Numbered from the stretch's first letter, positions 31,568-42,100 are shown. The stretch is 48,309 bases of DNA from Triparma columacea (GCA_030267965.1 BRYA01000154.1:35654-83962), one strand, 5' to 3'. Notes: a model not told the origin generated them from the sequence alone. Made by a program: numbers and translations.

Positions 31568-32486
31568 TTCGGAGTGTTAGATGGTATTTAAAGGCTTCGA
31601 GCATATTTTGCGCACTTAAAAACGTAGTTTTGTTTTTTTATTTTAGGAGTTATTTGTTTTGTGCAGAGTTAGTTTTTGAGTTCAATAGTTCAGTGGAGGG
31701 GCGGACCGCAATCCTTCCTCCTATTCCTCTTCCGCAAAAAAATACGCCACCTTCGCATATCGCGTTGTGCACGCGTTGTAACGCGTTTGTCAGCGTTGGA
31801 TTTTTTGGGAATAATTATATAGCAATCAAAAGAGGCTTAACTTTTGTATTATTTTTTAATTTGATTAAAATATTCAATAATGATTCAACTAAATATTTCT
31901 TTACTATTGGATATTTATTAGAAATTTGAATTTATTAAATCAATTCAATATTAATTCAATTTCTTTTGATAATATGAATGTACTAACCTAAGTATATTCT
32001 ATATATATGAAGAGACAATATTGCTTTCGTAATAAAAGTATTTTGATATCAATTCTTTGAATATTATATTTCAAATGAATCAGTCTATATTTATAATAAA
32101 GTCTATGCTTCATGATAAGAAGTATTGAGGTTGAGAGTGTGAAAATGTCATTTTGAAAAAATTTCAGCTCGTCGGTCCAGACTTTCTTCACATTTTCCAA
32201 AACAAAACAAAATACATGTAAGAACAGCGATTTGACATATATTACTCCACGCTGTCGCCCGGTATTATGCTATTATGCCCCTGAATGACATTCAAACGAG
32301 TAGAAAACGGAGAGATAATGGAATATTACTGCCACCCGACTCGCTCGCTTAGTCGGGTTTCACTTTTACCAAAAATAAACCACCACTTACTCATCCTTCG
32401 TCCTCGGTTTCACTTTTACCAAAAATAAACTACCACTTACTCATCCTTCGTCCTCTTTCCCATCCAACGTTTTCCCTCCTAAGACT
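31568..32486. other. Intergenic region with an AT-rich island
   Basis: 919 bp between the HEAT gene and the light-harvesting gene. About 31801-32100 is roughly 18% G+C by my count (about 20% to 32160), far below the surrounding DNA, with short A/T runs and ATTCAAT-type words. Open frames in it are Ile/Tyr/Lys-rich by composition only. The right end (32240-32486) returns to normal composition and probably contains the promoter of the light-harvesting gene. Confidence 0.7.
32356..32455. repeat. 50-bp direct tandem repeat upstream of the light-harvesting gene
   Basis: The 50-bp unit beginning GGTTTCACTTTTACCAAAAA at 32356 is repeated at 32406 with one or two substitutions. The second copy ends about 30 bp before the ATG at 32487, so the repeat lies in the core promoter or 5' leader. 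It may duplicate an initiation or regulatory element. Confidence 0.9.
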
Positions 32487-33179
32487 ATGAAGCTCGCAAT
32501 CCTCTCCCTTACTCTTGGTGCAGCATGTGCATTCACCCCCTCTGCTCCGGTCTCAGTGCAGACCACTCTCGCAATGTCTGAGGCTGCTGTTGAGCCTGAG
32601 CCAGTCATTCCTACGGTCGCTCCTATCAACGGATGGGTCCCTGATGAGTCCCTCCCTTGTTTCGGACTTCCAGGAGCTGTAGCACCTCTTGGTTTCTTTG
32701 ATCCTCTTGGCTTCACCAAGGATATGGAGCTTCTTGGAGTAAAGAGATTCCGCGAGGCCGAGATCATGCATGGAAGAGTTGCTATGATGGCGACTCTTGG
32801 ATACCTCATTGGCGAGAGTACCCCCACCATCACCTACGGAATGAACGTACACCACACCATTGCTAACAACCAGATCCCTGAGATTCCTGGGACTGTTATT
32901 TTCCCTTTCTTCCTTGCTATCAACATTGCTGAAGCAGTTCGCGCGAACACCGGATGGGTCGAGCCCGGGCTTGGTCCCCTCTTCACTTTGCGTGCTACCT
33001 ACTACCCTGGAGATATCAACTTTGACCCTCTTGGACTTAAGCCTACTAATGGAAAGGACTTCGCTAACATGCAAACTAAGGAATTGAATAATGGACGTCT
33101 TGCCATGCTCGCTGCTGCAGGAATGTGTGCACAAGAAATTGTGAACGGAAAGGGGATTCTTGAGAACCTGGGATTCTAA
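32487..33179 (+). CDS. Fucoxanthin chlorophyll a/c-binding light-harvesting protein
   Basis: 230 residues, no intron. LHC proteins of secondary algae bind chlorophyll a/c and carotenoids in thylakoids and pass energy to the photosystems. Helix 1 has FREAEIMHGRVAMMATLGYL (the E-x-x-H-G-R chlorophyll ligands). Helix 2 is VIFPFFLAINIAEAVRA. Helix 3 has ELNNGRLAMLAAAGMCAQE. The N-terminus MKLAILSLTLGAACAF is a signal peptide ending ACAF, matching the ASAFAP-like entry motif of complex plastids. Codon use is visibly more biased than in neighbours (CTT for Leu, GGA for Gly), as in highly expressed genes. The subfamily (Lhcf or Lhcr) cannot be settled by eye. Convergent with the downstream THI5-like gene. 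Confidence 0.96.
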   Translation: MKLAILSLTLGAACAFTPSAPVSVQTTLAMSEAAVEPEPVIPTVAPINGWVPDESLPCFGLPGAVAPLGFFDPLGFTKDMELLGVKRFREAEIMHGRVAMMATLGYLIGESTPTITYGMNVHHTIANNQIPEIPGTVIFPFFLAINIAEAVRANTGWVEPGLGPLFTLRATYYPGDINFDPLGLKPTNGKDFANMQTKELNNGRLAMLAAAGMCAQEIVNGKGILENLGF

Positions 33180-33277
33180 GCATCCCACCATGGCATAGTT
33201 CATCTGGTGACAAAAAACGGCGGATGGTAATTTCGAACGCAATTATTTTTGTTGACAAATTTTCAAGGCTTTTTACT

Positions 33278-34324
33278 TCATGTCGCGATCTCGTTCGTGT
33301 AGTATTTGGACGGTTGAGTAAGCTTCGCCTCAGCCTCCCCCACTTGCCCGGACTGTACCAGCCAAGACATCAGCTTGTCGTTGAAGTCGCCCGAGAGAGT
33401 ATTATCGTTTGGGAATGCTGGGAGAGTAGCCTTCATGGTCGCCAACTCCGCCTTCTTGGCCTTCAGGTTCCGCGCCCAAGCGAAGGGATTAAGGAATGAC
33501 AGAAGGTTGCGAGCGGGGGGGGGCGACACCCTCTTCGTGTAGGCGGCGTAGTCGCGCATCGCGAGCTTGGGGTTTCGGTGGATGAAGGACGTAGCCTTCC
33601 GCATCGCGAGGACGAGGTTGCGAAGGTGGGGCTTCAGTTCAGAGTAACGCTCGGGTGTCGTGAAGAGCACGAGCTGGCAGAAGTCGGGAACGCCCCAGTC
33701 CTTGAGGGAGAAATAATTTGCCCTGAGCCCCTTCTGCTCCGCCTCGATCATCTCGAAGTTATAGAACATGAGCGTTGCGACGTCTGCATTGCCGTCCTTG
33801 AGGGCGTCAGTGTGATAAAAGCCGTTGTTAAATTTCCCGTACGACTCAACATCACAGACGCCTCCGTCGGCCTCTACCATAGTCTGCACGATCGCCGGAC
33901 CCCCCGGTCCTGGAGAGCCAGGGTACTGTATGGTCTTGCCGCACATGTCCTTCGGCCTTGTTATTCCCGAAGACTCCAGGAACATCACGCCTCCGTCAGT
34001 GTGAAAGAACCTTGAAAACCCCAACACAGATTTGCCCTTAGCTGCATCCTGGGCGAGGTGTAAGGGCTCCGTCGTTGCAACATCCAGAGTGCCAGCGAGA
34101 ATCTCCTTGTCTGCATCCCAATGATCTGTCGGCTCGATGACCTCCACGTCGAGACCGAAGTCTTCAAAGTAGCCCTCTTCAATAGCTACAACTATTGGCA
34201 TATGATCGGGATTCAGAAACCATTCTAGACCGAGCTTCAGCTTGAACACTTCTTCTTTCGATGAGGTGATAGAAATAAATAAAGGGAAGAGAAGCAAACA
34301 CGTAAGTTCATTGAATCGATACAT
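33278..34324 (-). CDS. THI5/NMT1-type (SsuA-like) substrate-binding protein, secreted or ER-targeted
   Basis: 348 residues, one exon. The PF09084-type fold covers most of the protein: LGLEWFLNPDHMPIVVAIEE, EEGYFEDFGLDVEVIEP, DVATTEPLHLAQ, GKTIQYPGSPGPGGPAIV and ADVATLMFYNF. Members are either periplasmic binding proteins for pyrimidine/taurine-like ligands or THI5, which makes the thiamine pyrimidine precursor HMP-P. The N-terminus (FNELTCLLLFPLFISITSS) is a signal peptide. This points to a secretory or plastid location and favours a binding role over the cytosolic THI5 suicide enzyme. I could not see the THI5 Cys-rich motif. A role in vitamin B1 precursor handling is inference. Confidence 0.82.
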   Translation of the reverse strand: MYRFNELTCLLLFPLFISITSSKEEVFKLKLGLEWFLNPDHMPIVVAIEEGYFEDFGLDVEVIEPTDHWDADKEILAGTLDVATTEPLHLAQDAAKGKSVLGFSRFFHTDGGVMFLESSGITRPKDMCGKTIQYPGSPGPGGPAIVQTMVEADGGVCDVESYGKFNNGFYHTDALKDGNADVATLMFYNFEMIEAEQKGLRANYFSLKDWGVPDFCQLVLFTTPERYSELKPHLRNLVLAMRKATSFIHRNPKLAMRDYAAYTKRVSPPPARNLLSFLNPFAWARNLKAKKAELATMKATLPAFPNDNTLSGDFNDKLMSWLVQSGQVGEAEAKLTQPSKYYTNEIAT

Positions 34325-34500
34325 ATTAGGTAGAAAAGATGGTACCTGGGGAGGTTTTTAAGGACCGTACAGAATAGTGTAGAGGAGAAACTGCACGAAA
34401 TAAAGTTGCTTACTGAAAAAATAAAGATTTATTTCCAGTTCCACATCTTTGTGACAATTCAACGACAGTCAACTGGGTACAGGCTGTTCTACTGTCTTTA

Positions 34501-35916
34501 ATGTTTGATGGTTTTGACCACGCGCAGCTCGAACATGTTGGTTTGGGTTTTAACAAAAAGCCTCCCCCCCGAGCATTTGGAATTGGTGCTGCAAAAGTTG
34601 GAGAGAGTATCGTTGTTGCCGGTGGGCGTCGGGATGGTATAGCGTGTAACACTGTGTACGCATCGTTGGATGGCGGTTCGACTTTTTCATGTGTTATGGA
34701 TTCTTCGGCATGGTGTCCTAGATCCCACCATGCTCTCATCTCTTGCGGTGAGATCGTTTACCTCGTTGGGGGCTTTAATGGGGAGAATGGTGAGTGCGGT
34801 GGGATGCGATGGTGATGACGTGCTGCAACGCCGTGCGCAACGACGTGTGTAACGACTGTGCATGTGGCATTGCCATCATGAGCACTGATCTGTTTCCTGG
34901 TGCACGCAACACGGCGATTCTAACCAGCGCCTTATACTTCCCCTCCTTCCTCTACTTCCTCTACTTCTCTCGCCACCGTTTCAAGAGGCCCTGAACGACG
35001 TCTGGGTGTCTACGGACTATGGAGCGTCTTGGGAGTGTGTACTGGAGAACAGGTTTCTATTAGATGATGAGGTGAGAAAAATGGGTTACAGTGGTGTTGG
35101 ATAGATGGACAAAAATAGGAGATGCATGGCATTGCAATCCCCTCCCTCTCCAAATCCATCACCAACCCACCTTGCTCATCGCAGAAGCGTTTCTACGGGA
35201 GGGGCTACTTGCATGGGTTTGCGAAGCCTAATGGCGACTTGGTCTTGGTGGGAGGTACCGACCTCGTCGAGACTTTCAACGATACGTGGCTTTCCTCGGA
35301 TGGTGGGAAGAGCTGGACGTGCCAGAGGCGCAATGAAGCACTGAGGTCGGGTCTGTTTTCATCGTCTTCGGGCTCCTCAACAATGTGGTGCGGCCGCTAC
35401 GGAAGTTGGTTTGCAACTAACGCGACAAAGTCTATTGTCGTTGTGGGCGGCGGTGCCTCGCTGTCTGGTTCTTGTTTCAGCGACGCTTATGTATCCTTTG
35501 ACTGGGGCTTGACCTGGGTGCGACTTGCAAAGAAGATGTGGAAAAGGGGAATTGTACACGCACAGGCGGCGATCTGTGGGGCGACGCTGTTCGTTATTGG
35601 TGGCACTCCATTTTCTACTTGTCACGATGGTTCAATGTTCACATCGGACACATCGTCAGGCCTGAACCAGTATTTCTCCGCGACAATCCCAGATGGGGGC
35701 GCAATGAAGGGGGCTACATCTTTCAACCGGGTCGTGGGAGATCAGTGGGGCAGGTACGAGGGCGCTGCCTTGAATCGCAGCGAGAGCGAGGTCATTTTGA
35801 TAAACGGTCTTTCAAGAGGAGAGGAGGAGATAGAGGAGGGTAAGGGAGTTGACTACGACGACGACAATGACGACGAGTGTCGCGCTGTAGCCGTCTATAG
35901 GATGAATAATAGCTAG
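34501..35916 (+). CDS. Asp-box (BNR)/kelch-like beta-propeller protein
   Basis: Three exons, 34501-34789, 34986-35071 and 35185-35916 (phases 1, 0), give 368 residues. Kelch-like blades (IVVAGGRRDG, IVYLVGGFNG, LVLVGGTDLVETFNDTW, SIVVVGGGAS, LFVIGGTP) alternate with four Asp-box motifs of the S-x-D-x-G-x-(T/S)-(W/F) type: SLDGGSTF, STDYGASW, SSDGGKSW and SFDWGLTW. This is a six- or seven-bladed propeller, as in sialidase- or sortilin-like proteins, usually for binding or sugar hydrolysis. No catalytic sialidase Arg triad is evident. Several Cys residues and NxT/S sites suggest secretion, but the current start lacks a signal peptide. An upstream exon may be missing. The tail is acidic. Confidence 0.75.
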
Positions 35917-36045
35917 AATATTTGTCTTGTTAGAAAGAAAATAGGCAATAAGAAAGAAAAGAGGCAATCGGAGGGAAACCACCTTCCCCCCTTACCCCCC
36001 ACCTCCCCCCCACCCGACCCTAACACATATCCACGCCAACTTAAA

Positions 36046-36996
36046 CTAAACTCCGTTGGAATCCTCATCGTCGTACTCGCTGTAGCTCTTGACCTCCTCG
36101 TACTTGTTCTTGAGGGAGTCAGCCCAACTCGTCATGGAGTAGGACTTGAACTGCGAAAATCTGACCTCTGCCGACTTGAGGTAGCTTCCGTCCGCGTCCG
36201 TGCCCGTCCAGACGGCATACACCTGGAGCGGACAGACCTCAGAAACCTCGTCTCCATTGATGCACGTGGTGTCGTCCAAGTAGCAAGCTTTCCCCCCACC
36301 CTCCTTCAGGGCTCCAGTGAACTCGTATGTGTTCTCGACGCACTCGCTCTCCAGGCAGAAGGTGCAGCCCTCGTCCCACGTGATTCCCGTGATCGTTCCC
36401 ATGTCCACGGTGATAATGGCGGTCATGTAAGGGAATGTCCTGGGAACGCCATTGTCGGAGCCTCTGTACTTTCGAATATAAGACACCTTGTTGATGCTTT
36501 CGACGTGAACGGAGGGGTTTGTGAAGTTCCTCAGGAGGTTGTCCTCGCAACTCTTGCAGGCTTCTGGGTAGGGGGTGACCCCACAGTTTTGGCAATTTGT
36601 GTCTCCTCCCTGTTTGATCCAGGCTGTTTTTTGGGGAAGAGAGGGGGCAATGGAGGAAAGGGGCGCGCGGTGAGCCATCACATTGATACCAGCTTCGTCT
36701 TCTCCCCCCCCCCCCCCCTCTCCCCCCAAGCATCCCCCCCCCTTCTTCCCACACTCACAATCCTTAACCTCTATCTTTGCAAAGTCATCTACCACCGGCC
36801 TGAAGGAGAATCGACGGTAGTGAACGTCCCCACTGTCAGCACTCCCATTCCAGTTCTCCAAGTCAGCCAGTACCAAGCATAAATAAGTCCGCTGTCCCTT
36901 GATCACTTTGGCAGTGGAAGGCCCGCAGAAATCCTCCCCTGATGCCTCCCCAGCAGCGAACAGCAGTAGCGCGGCAATCAGTCCCACCGCAAACAT
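36046..36996 (-). CDS. Secreted Cys-rich protein, unknown
   Basis: Minus-strand exons 36996-36759 and 36623-36046 (phase 1) give 271 residues. A clear signal peptide starts it (MFAVGLIAALLLFAAGEASG). The mature part has about a dozen Cys residues in pairs (NCQNCG, CKSCEDN, CTFCLESEC), suggesting disulfides, and a beta-rich body (YMTAIITVDMGTITGITWDEG). The removed 135-bp piece is Gly-rich and full of G runs; if kept, the frame stays open (316 residues). The spliced form reads smoothly (KIEVKDSWIKQGG) and matches the donor and acceptor. The tail is acidic. No known family recognised. Convergent with the propeller gene. Confidence 0.7.
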   Translation of the reverse strand: MFAVGLIAALLLFAAGEASGEDFCGPSTAKVIKGQRTYLCLVLADLENWNGSADSGDVHYRRFSFRPVVDDFAKIEVKDCECGKKGGGCLGGEGGGGGEDEAGINVMAHRAPLSSIAPSLPQKTAWIKQGGDTNCQNCGVTPYPEACKSCEDNLLRNFTNPSVHVESINKVSYIRKYRGSDNGVPRTFPYMTAIITVDMGTITGITWDEGCTFCLESECVENTYEFTGALKEGGGKACYLDDTTCINGDEVSEVCPLQVYAVWTGTDADGSYLKSAEVRFSQFKSYSMTSWADSLKNKYEEVKSYSEYDDEDSNGV

Positions 36997-37126
36997 AGCT
37001 AGCGTCAGTTTTTCGATTTGAGGTCAACTTCGGTCGAAATAGAGTTTAGTAACAGGAAATTCTCCTCAAAACTGTCCAAAGGAGATCCCAAAAGGAGATC
37101 TGAGGATCAAACAAAAACAAGAATTC

Positions 37127-38801
37127 ATGAACGTCCTCTTTGCAGCTTTCCTCATCCTCGCAAGCCACCCAAGCTCATATTTAGCATCGGGTTTCCACCC
37201 TAGCTTGCACTCTCTCAATAGACTCCAAAAAGTGTCACAAATAGGTCAAAAACCTCACCAGAGCTGGCGTTCATCTTTCACAACAACCTGTACAATTACT
37301 ACATTGAATGCTGCTCCGGTAGCACTAGCGAAGTCGAACGAGTGGGCTGCGTACTTGGATGAGGTAAGTTGGTGTCTGTTACATGTAACATCCCAGTACG
37401 CCTCCTTCTGCCCTCCTTCACCACACGCCCCCTCAATTCTCTTTCAATTTCTCTGTTAACCCTAACCCTCTTTCATTACCCATTTAACAACGCCCAATAA
37501 ATTAACTTCCAATCCATTTCTCACCCCCCTCTCTATCGTCTCCAATCAAATTTCCTCAATTAAGGCCAACAATTGTATTTATTACTTCAATAGCAACACT
37601 GGAGAGTCCCTCTGGGAGCCGCCAAAGGGGGAGGACTTCTCTTCCATCACGGTGCAGCCTGTGAAGCCTGCCAAGACTATCCCTGAGATTAAACCTGCAC
37701 TTACAGTTGACAAGGAAGGACCTGTCATCACCGATGGAGCTTCCAATCCAATTTCTGCCATGATGTCTCCCCTGTTGAAGAAGTCTAAGCCCATCTCCCC
37801 CACCTCTATCCCTCTGCGCGTCGAGTCCTCCTCCGTAGTCCTGCCACACCCAGAGAAAAGGTCTTGGGGGGGGGAAGACGCGATATTCTCCAGAGGTGGT
37901 GTGTTTGGCGTGTTTGATGGAGTGAGGTGAGGGCAAGAGAAGGGACCACGATATACCAAACTTAATTAAACGCTCACCCCACTCTCTTTCTCCCCCCCCC
38001 CTCGCAGTGGAGCAGAGAAACAAGAGGGAATGGCGCTGTACTCGAAAACCCTGGCGGCTGAGATGGAGAAAGAGGTGAGAAGGGACGAGAAAAACACTGC
38101 ATTGGATCTAGATTGGTAGCACGCCCTCACGAACTCTTCCGCTCGTCGCTTCGACTCCTCGCACAGGTCGCTCGTCGTCGCGACTCCTCCTTCACGCTGA
38201 GGCAACTAAGCGACATTCTAACGGTGGCCACTGAGGTCGCTGACGATATGGCCACGGGAGCCTCAACCGCCCTCGCCGGCTCGGTCGGCTCTGACAACAG
38301 GCTGAGGGTCGTGTCGTTGGGGGACTGCGTGACTCTCGTGATAAGGAATGGCCGCCCTTACACGAGGAGCAAAGATATCCTCCACTATTTCGACTGCCCG
38401 TTCCAGCTCGGCGACGTTTCCCCTGACCGCCCCAAGGACGCCACTACGCTCACAGTCCAGTTGGTTGAAGGAGATGTGGTGGTTTCCGGGAGCGACGGTA
38501 TATTTGACAATATCTCCGATGCAGATATTGCTTCCCTTGTGGCCTCAACGCCAAACAAGTCCCCCTCGAACCTTGCCAAGGTGATAACGGACCAGTCGCG
38601 GCTGCTTTCCCTCAGCGAGAGCGCAAAGGTGAGAGCGTGCGAAGCGACTTTATTGGGTTTGGCTCGTTCCTTACCCCCCCCCTCCCCCATCCCCAGACCC
38701 CTTATGCGATCGAAGCCAAGAAGAATAAAATCAAGGAGTACAGTGACGGTGTGGGAGGAAAGGTCGACGATGTGTGCTGTGTCGTGCTAAAAGTGTCGTA
38801 G
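37127..38801 (+). CDS. WW-domain + PP2C (PTC7-like) protein phosphatase, leader-bearing
   Basis: Five exons, 37127-37363, 37565-37926, 38008-38074, 38167-38628 and 38697-38801 (phases 0, 2, 0, 0), give 410 residues. The N-terminus (MNVLFAAFLILASHPSSYLASGF) is a signal peptide ending Ser-Gly-Phe, suggesting the plastid. A WW domain (about 73-100) is rebuilt across intron 1: NEWAAYLDE joined to ANNCIYYFNSNTGESLWEPP, with both Trp and the Tyr-Tyr-Phe core. WW domains bind Pro-rich peptides. The PP2C part shows GGEDAIF, GVFDGVSG, GASTALAG, LGDC, VVSGSDGIFDN and a C-terminal KVDDVCCVVL, so the metal-binding Asp residues are present. Such enzymes remove phosphate from Ser/Thr. The WW-PTC7 combination is unfamiliar to me. 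Confidence 0.88.
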
Positions 38802-38909
38802 TTTTAGCCGTTTAAGATTTGCTTTGAAAACAGGAGAGAGTTAGTTACTCCTTTCCAGTCCTCCACACTTCCCATATTTCATCTTATCCCCTGAGGGTTA
38901 CGAAAGGCC

Positions 38910-41823
38910 TCAGTCACTGTCGTCACCTCCCCCGGCAGCCGCAGCTCCACCCTCGCCGTCACTGTCGCTGTCACTGCTAAGCATGGCCAATGCCTCGGTC
39001 TTCATTGCCTCATATTCCGCGGTTTCCCTCTTCCACCTTTCCTTGTCAGCAGCGGCCTGCTCTTCGAAGGGCTGCTTGGCCTCGGCATCCATCTCCTTCC
39101 AAGCGGCCGAGATCTTCTTGGCAAGGTCCCCGAATGAGAGGCTAGGATCTGCCTCCTTGAACTTGGGGCGCGCATCCATGCTGAAGAACATGTAGGACCC
39201 TTTGGCAGCCTTTGGGGCGTTGGGGTCCTTGACCTTCTTGGGCGACTTCTTTCCCTTCTTCTTCTTTGACTTCTTCTTCTTCTTCTTCCCTCCATCGGAG
39301 TCGTCCGAATCGGAATCGGAGTCGGAGTCAGAGTCGGAGTCCGAAGACGAGTCCGAGTCGCTCGAGGGAGGATCGTAGTTCTCCATCTCCTTTTTATAGC
39401 GCGCCTTGTCCTCTTCAGCCGCTTCCTCGAATGGAACCTTGAGTTCGTCCGAGAGCTCCTTCCACGCTGCCGAGATCTTCTTAGCGAGGTCCCCGAAAGA
39501 GAGGGAGGGGTCCTCCTCTTTGAGCTTGTTGCGCATCTCGGCGCTGAAGAACATGTAGGATCCCTTGGCTTTCTTGGGAGCGTTGGGGTCCTTCTTCTTC
39601 TTCTTCTTGCCACCCTTCTTTTTGGGGGTGGCTGAAACCTTGATCTTCTTGGGTTTAGGCTTGGACGACCCGTCAGAGGGGCGCTTGCCCGATGCTTTGG
39701 CTCTCATTTCCCTCACATCCGAACCCTCGGACATGTCCGAATCGGAGTCGGAGTCCGAATCATCCGAGTCGGGCTCCTCGTCCTTTGCTGCGTCGGCAGC
39801 CCCGTAATCGCCGTCATCCTCGGAGTCCTCATCGTTCATGTTCATGCCCTCGTCGTCGCTATCACCCTCGTCGTAGGCAGGCATCCTGGCAGCGCTGCTT
39901 TCGTTCGCCTTGAGGTTCTTGATCTTGACCTTCTTATTGCTAATGAACTCCTGCAAGTTCTTGTACTCGGCCTTCTCGATACTGGAAAAGACGTACTCCT
40001 TGGATTGGGGGCCCTTGAGGGAAATGGCCAGGTCGAAGTTCCTTGTACTTCCTCCCCCACCCGCGTACCTCTGGAACTCGACGCTTTCAATCTCATCGAA
40101 GCGAACCACAATGGGCGGCTTGTTGAGCCAGATGAACTGCTTTTCAAGCGGGTACAGGTACCCCTCGTTGGCCTTGTGAGAGCAGTTGATGCACTGCGGA
40201 GTTGGGAGGAGGGAATGGTTAAAGGCATCAATTAGCAACGCAAACCAACGCAAGCAACATCGCGTCAATCACGTCAATCACGTCAATCACGTCAATAACG
40301 TCAACTCAATCGCACTAATTACATCGTCGACGAACTCACCTTCTTCTCATACTTGGAGACGAACTTTCCAGAGACGAAGACCTTTTTGCCAGTGATGCTC
40401 TTGAAAACCTTGGCCATCATGTTCGAGGACTTTCCAGACATAGTGTCGTCGAGGTCGGCGTAAGGGTTGGGATCGGGAAGCGTCAGATTCATCTCACCGT
40501 GCTCCTTAGAGACCTGGACAACGAGGTGTTGGTAGCGCTGGTTACCCTGGCGGATGGGCTTCTCGAGGGCGATGATGAAGAAGCTGTTGATCTCGTCGGA
40601 CTTGTCCAACAAGAAAAGCTTGGAAATGTCCGAATATTTGATCTTGAAGTCGTACTTGTTGCCATGCATGCGCAGGAAAGTATCGAAAAGGTCCAAGCTG
40701 TATCTGCCGCGAGGGTACAAAAACGTGGACTCCTCGAACTCGGCCATGGCCTTGCCGGTCGTCTGCTTGATGTTCTCATCGCTCATGATGGCAGACAACA
40801 AGTTCTGAGCCTCAGTCTCAACAGTCTTGTCGGTGGGGTCGACCTCCGGGTCAGGGGGGACGTAGAAGCGGATCTGCACGAGCTGATCCGAGTTCTTCTC
40901 CAAAGTGTCGGATTCGTGGAACTGAATTTCAATCTCATTCCTGTTGTTTCCGGGAGTTACGCACTGGGAAACTTCGCGAAGATCGAAGGACATCATCTCC
41001 TTCCCGGGGACGATGTTCTCCTCATCCTCATTCAGCACACTCTGAGAAATAGTCATCCTGCTGTTCTTCAGCTCGTGCACGCCGAAGGAGGAACCAGCGG
41101 TGCTGGGGGGGGAGGAGAGGGGGTTGGACGGGGCAAGGGTAAATCTTTTCACCGACCTATGGGAGATATGTTCCGCTACTCACCTAAGCTTGAGCTTCCC
41201 AAGTTTCTTGTCAAAGGTACTCTTGACGTTCTCCTTGAGCTCGGTGAAGGCGTCCTCGGTGGCTGGAGGGAAGGGAGGAGAGAAGGAGGACCGTGAGCTA
41301 CGCAGCACGCAAACAACTGAGACGGCACTCCACCCCCAACCCCCACACCAAATAACTCACCTGGGAAACCATCAAGACGGTGCTCAGTACCGTCAGTCAT
41401 CACAACTCGAAGGTAACCCATGCGGCCGAAGATAGACCAACCCAAGCTCTCAACCTTGTCAGTGGCGAAGTTCTGAGCGGCGACGCCAGAATCTGATGAC
41501 CTCCATGACAATCCACTTGGGGTGACTGCGGATGGGGGAGGCAAGTTTCAAGAATCTGGGTTAGTAATGAGCAAATAACGACGACAAAAACGAGCCAAGT
41601 CATTAATAACGACACGACGAGCACCAACATCAAGCAAGCTTCGCCAGAGTTCAAAAATATACAACAAATGGAAACGTTCCCACGGCGGGGGGAAAACCCA
41701 TTCTTTGCCTCTGGGGACACCAGCCGAGCAGCAAGATGGCCCAGAAGAAGACCAACATTACTCACATTCAAGGGAACCAACGTTATGACCGTAGAGCCCG
41801 ATGTGTTGATACTCCTTTGACAT
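38910..41823 (-). CDS. SSRP1: FACT complex subunit SSRP1 with two HMG boxes
   Basis: Five minus-strand exons, 41823-41766, 41525-41361, 41262-41184, 41102-40340 and 40193-38910 (phases 1, 1, 2, 0), give 782 residues. FACT is a nuclear histone H2A-H2B chaperone for transcription and replication. The N-terminal dimerisation and PH domains include MSKEYQHIGLYGHNVGSLEF, FTPSGLSWRSSDSGV, FLYPRGRYSLDLFDTFLRMH and YDFKIKYSDISKLFLLD. The second PH domain is INCSHKANEGYLYPLEKQFIW. An acidic Ser/Asp tract follows, then two HMG boxes (DPNAPKKAKGSYMFFSAEM and DPNAPKAAKGSYMFFSMDA) separated by a basic/Ser-Asp linker. Animal SSRP1 has one HMG box and yeast Pob3 none, so two is noteworthy. Shares a 278-bp divergent promoter with the ParB-like gene. 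Confidence 0.96.
40263..40304. repeat. 9-bp tandem repeat in SSRP1 intron 4
   Basis: Four to five copies of CGTCAATCA (last copies CGTCAATAA and CGTCAACTC) lie in the intron between exons 4 and 5 of SSRP1. No coding role is expected because the intron is 146 bp and removed. Confidence 0.9.
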
Positions 41824-42100
41824 CCTAAATTCGCGCAAAAATTGGCAGGAGTTTTTCGACCTGCTATTGTTTTGCAGCCCAGTGCTTGAGGTGAGTGGAA
41901 CGATGAAGGCCGATGGTTGCTCGGTGTGTTTGTCTTTGCACCTTTCTTGCGCCTTGTGGCTTATTGGGCGCATTGCTGACGTGCTATTGAAAATGACACC
42001 CTCTCCCACCGAACCGTGGTTGTTTGCAATCACAAAATCTTGTCCTAATACCCCCCAATCCTCCAACCACTGCGCAGCAAATTAACATCATATTGACATC

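Noticed and set aside
31988..32200. Small Ile/Tyr/Lys-rich protein in the AT-rich island
   Set aside because: Composition follows from AT content; no motif or start context supports coding.
33180..33277. TPP riboswitch in the 3' region of the THI5-like gene
   Set aside because: The CTGAGA box and the rest of the thi-box consensus are not present.
40319..41296. Plus-strand open frame of 265 residues opposite SSRP1
   Set aside because: Shadow of the strongly biased SSRP1 coding strand; SSRP1 homology on the minus strand is unambiguous.
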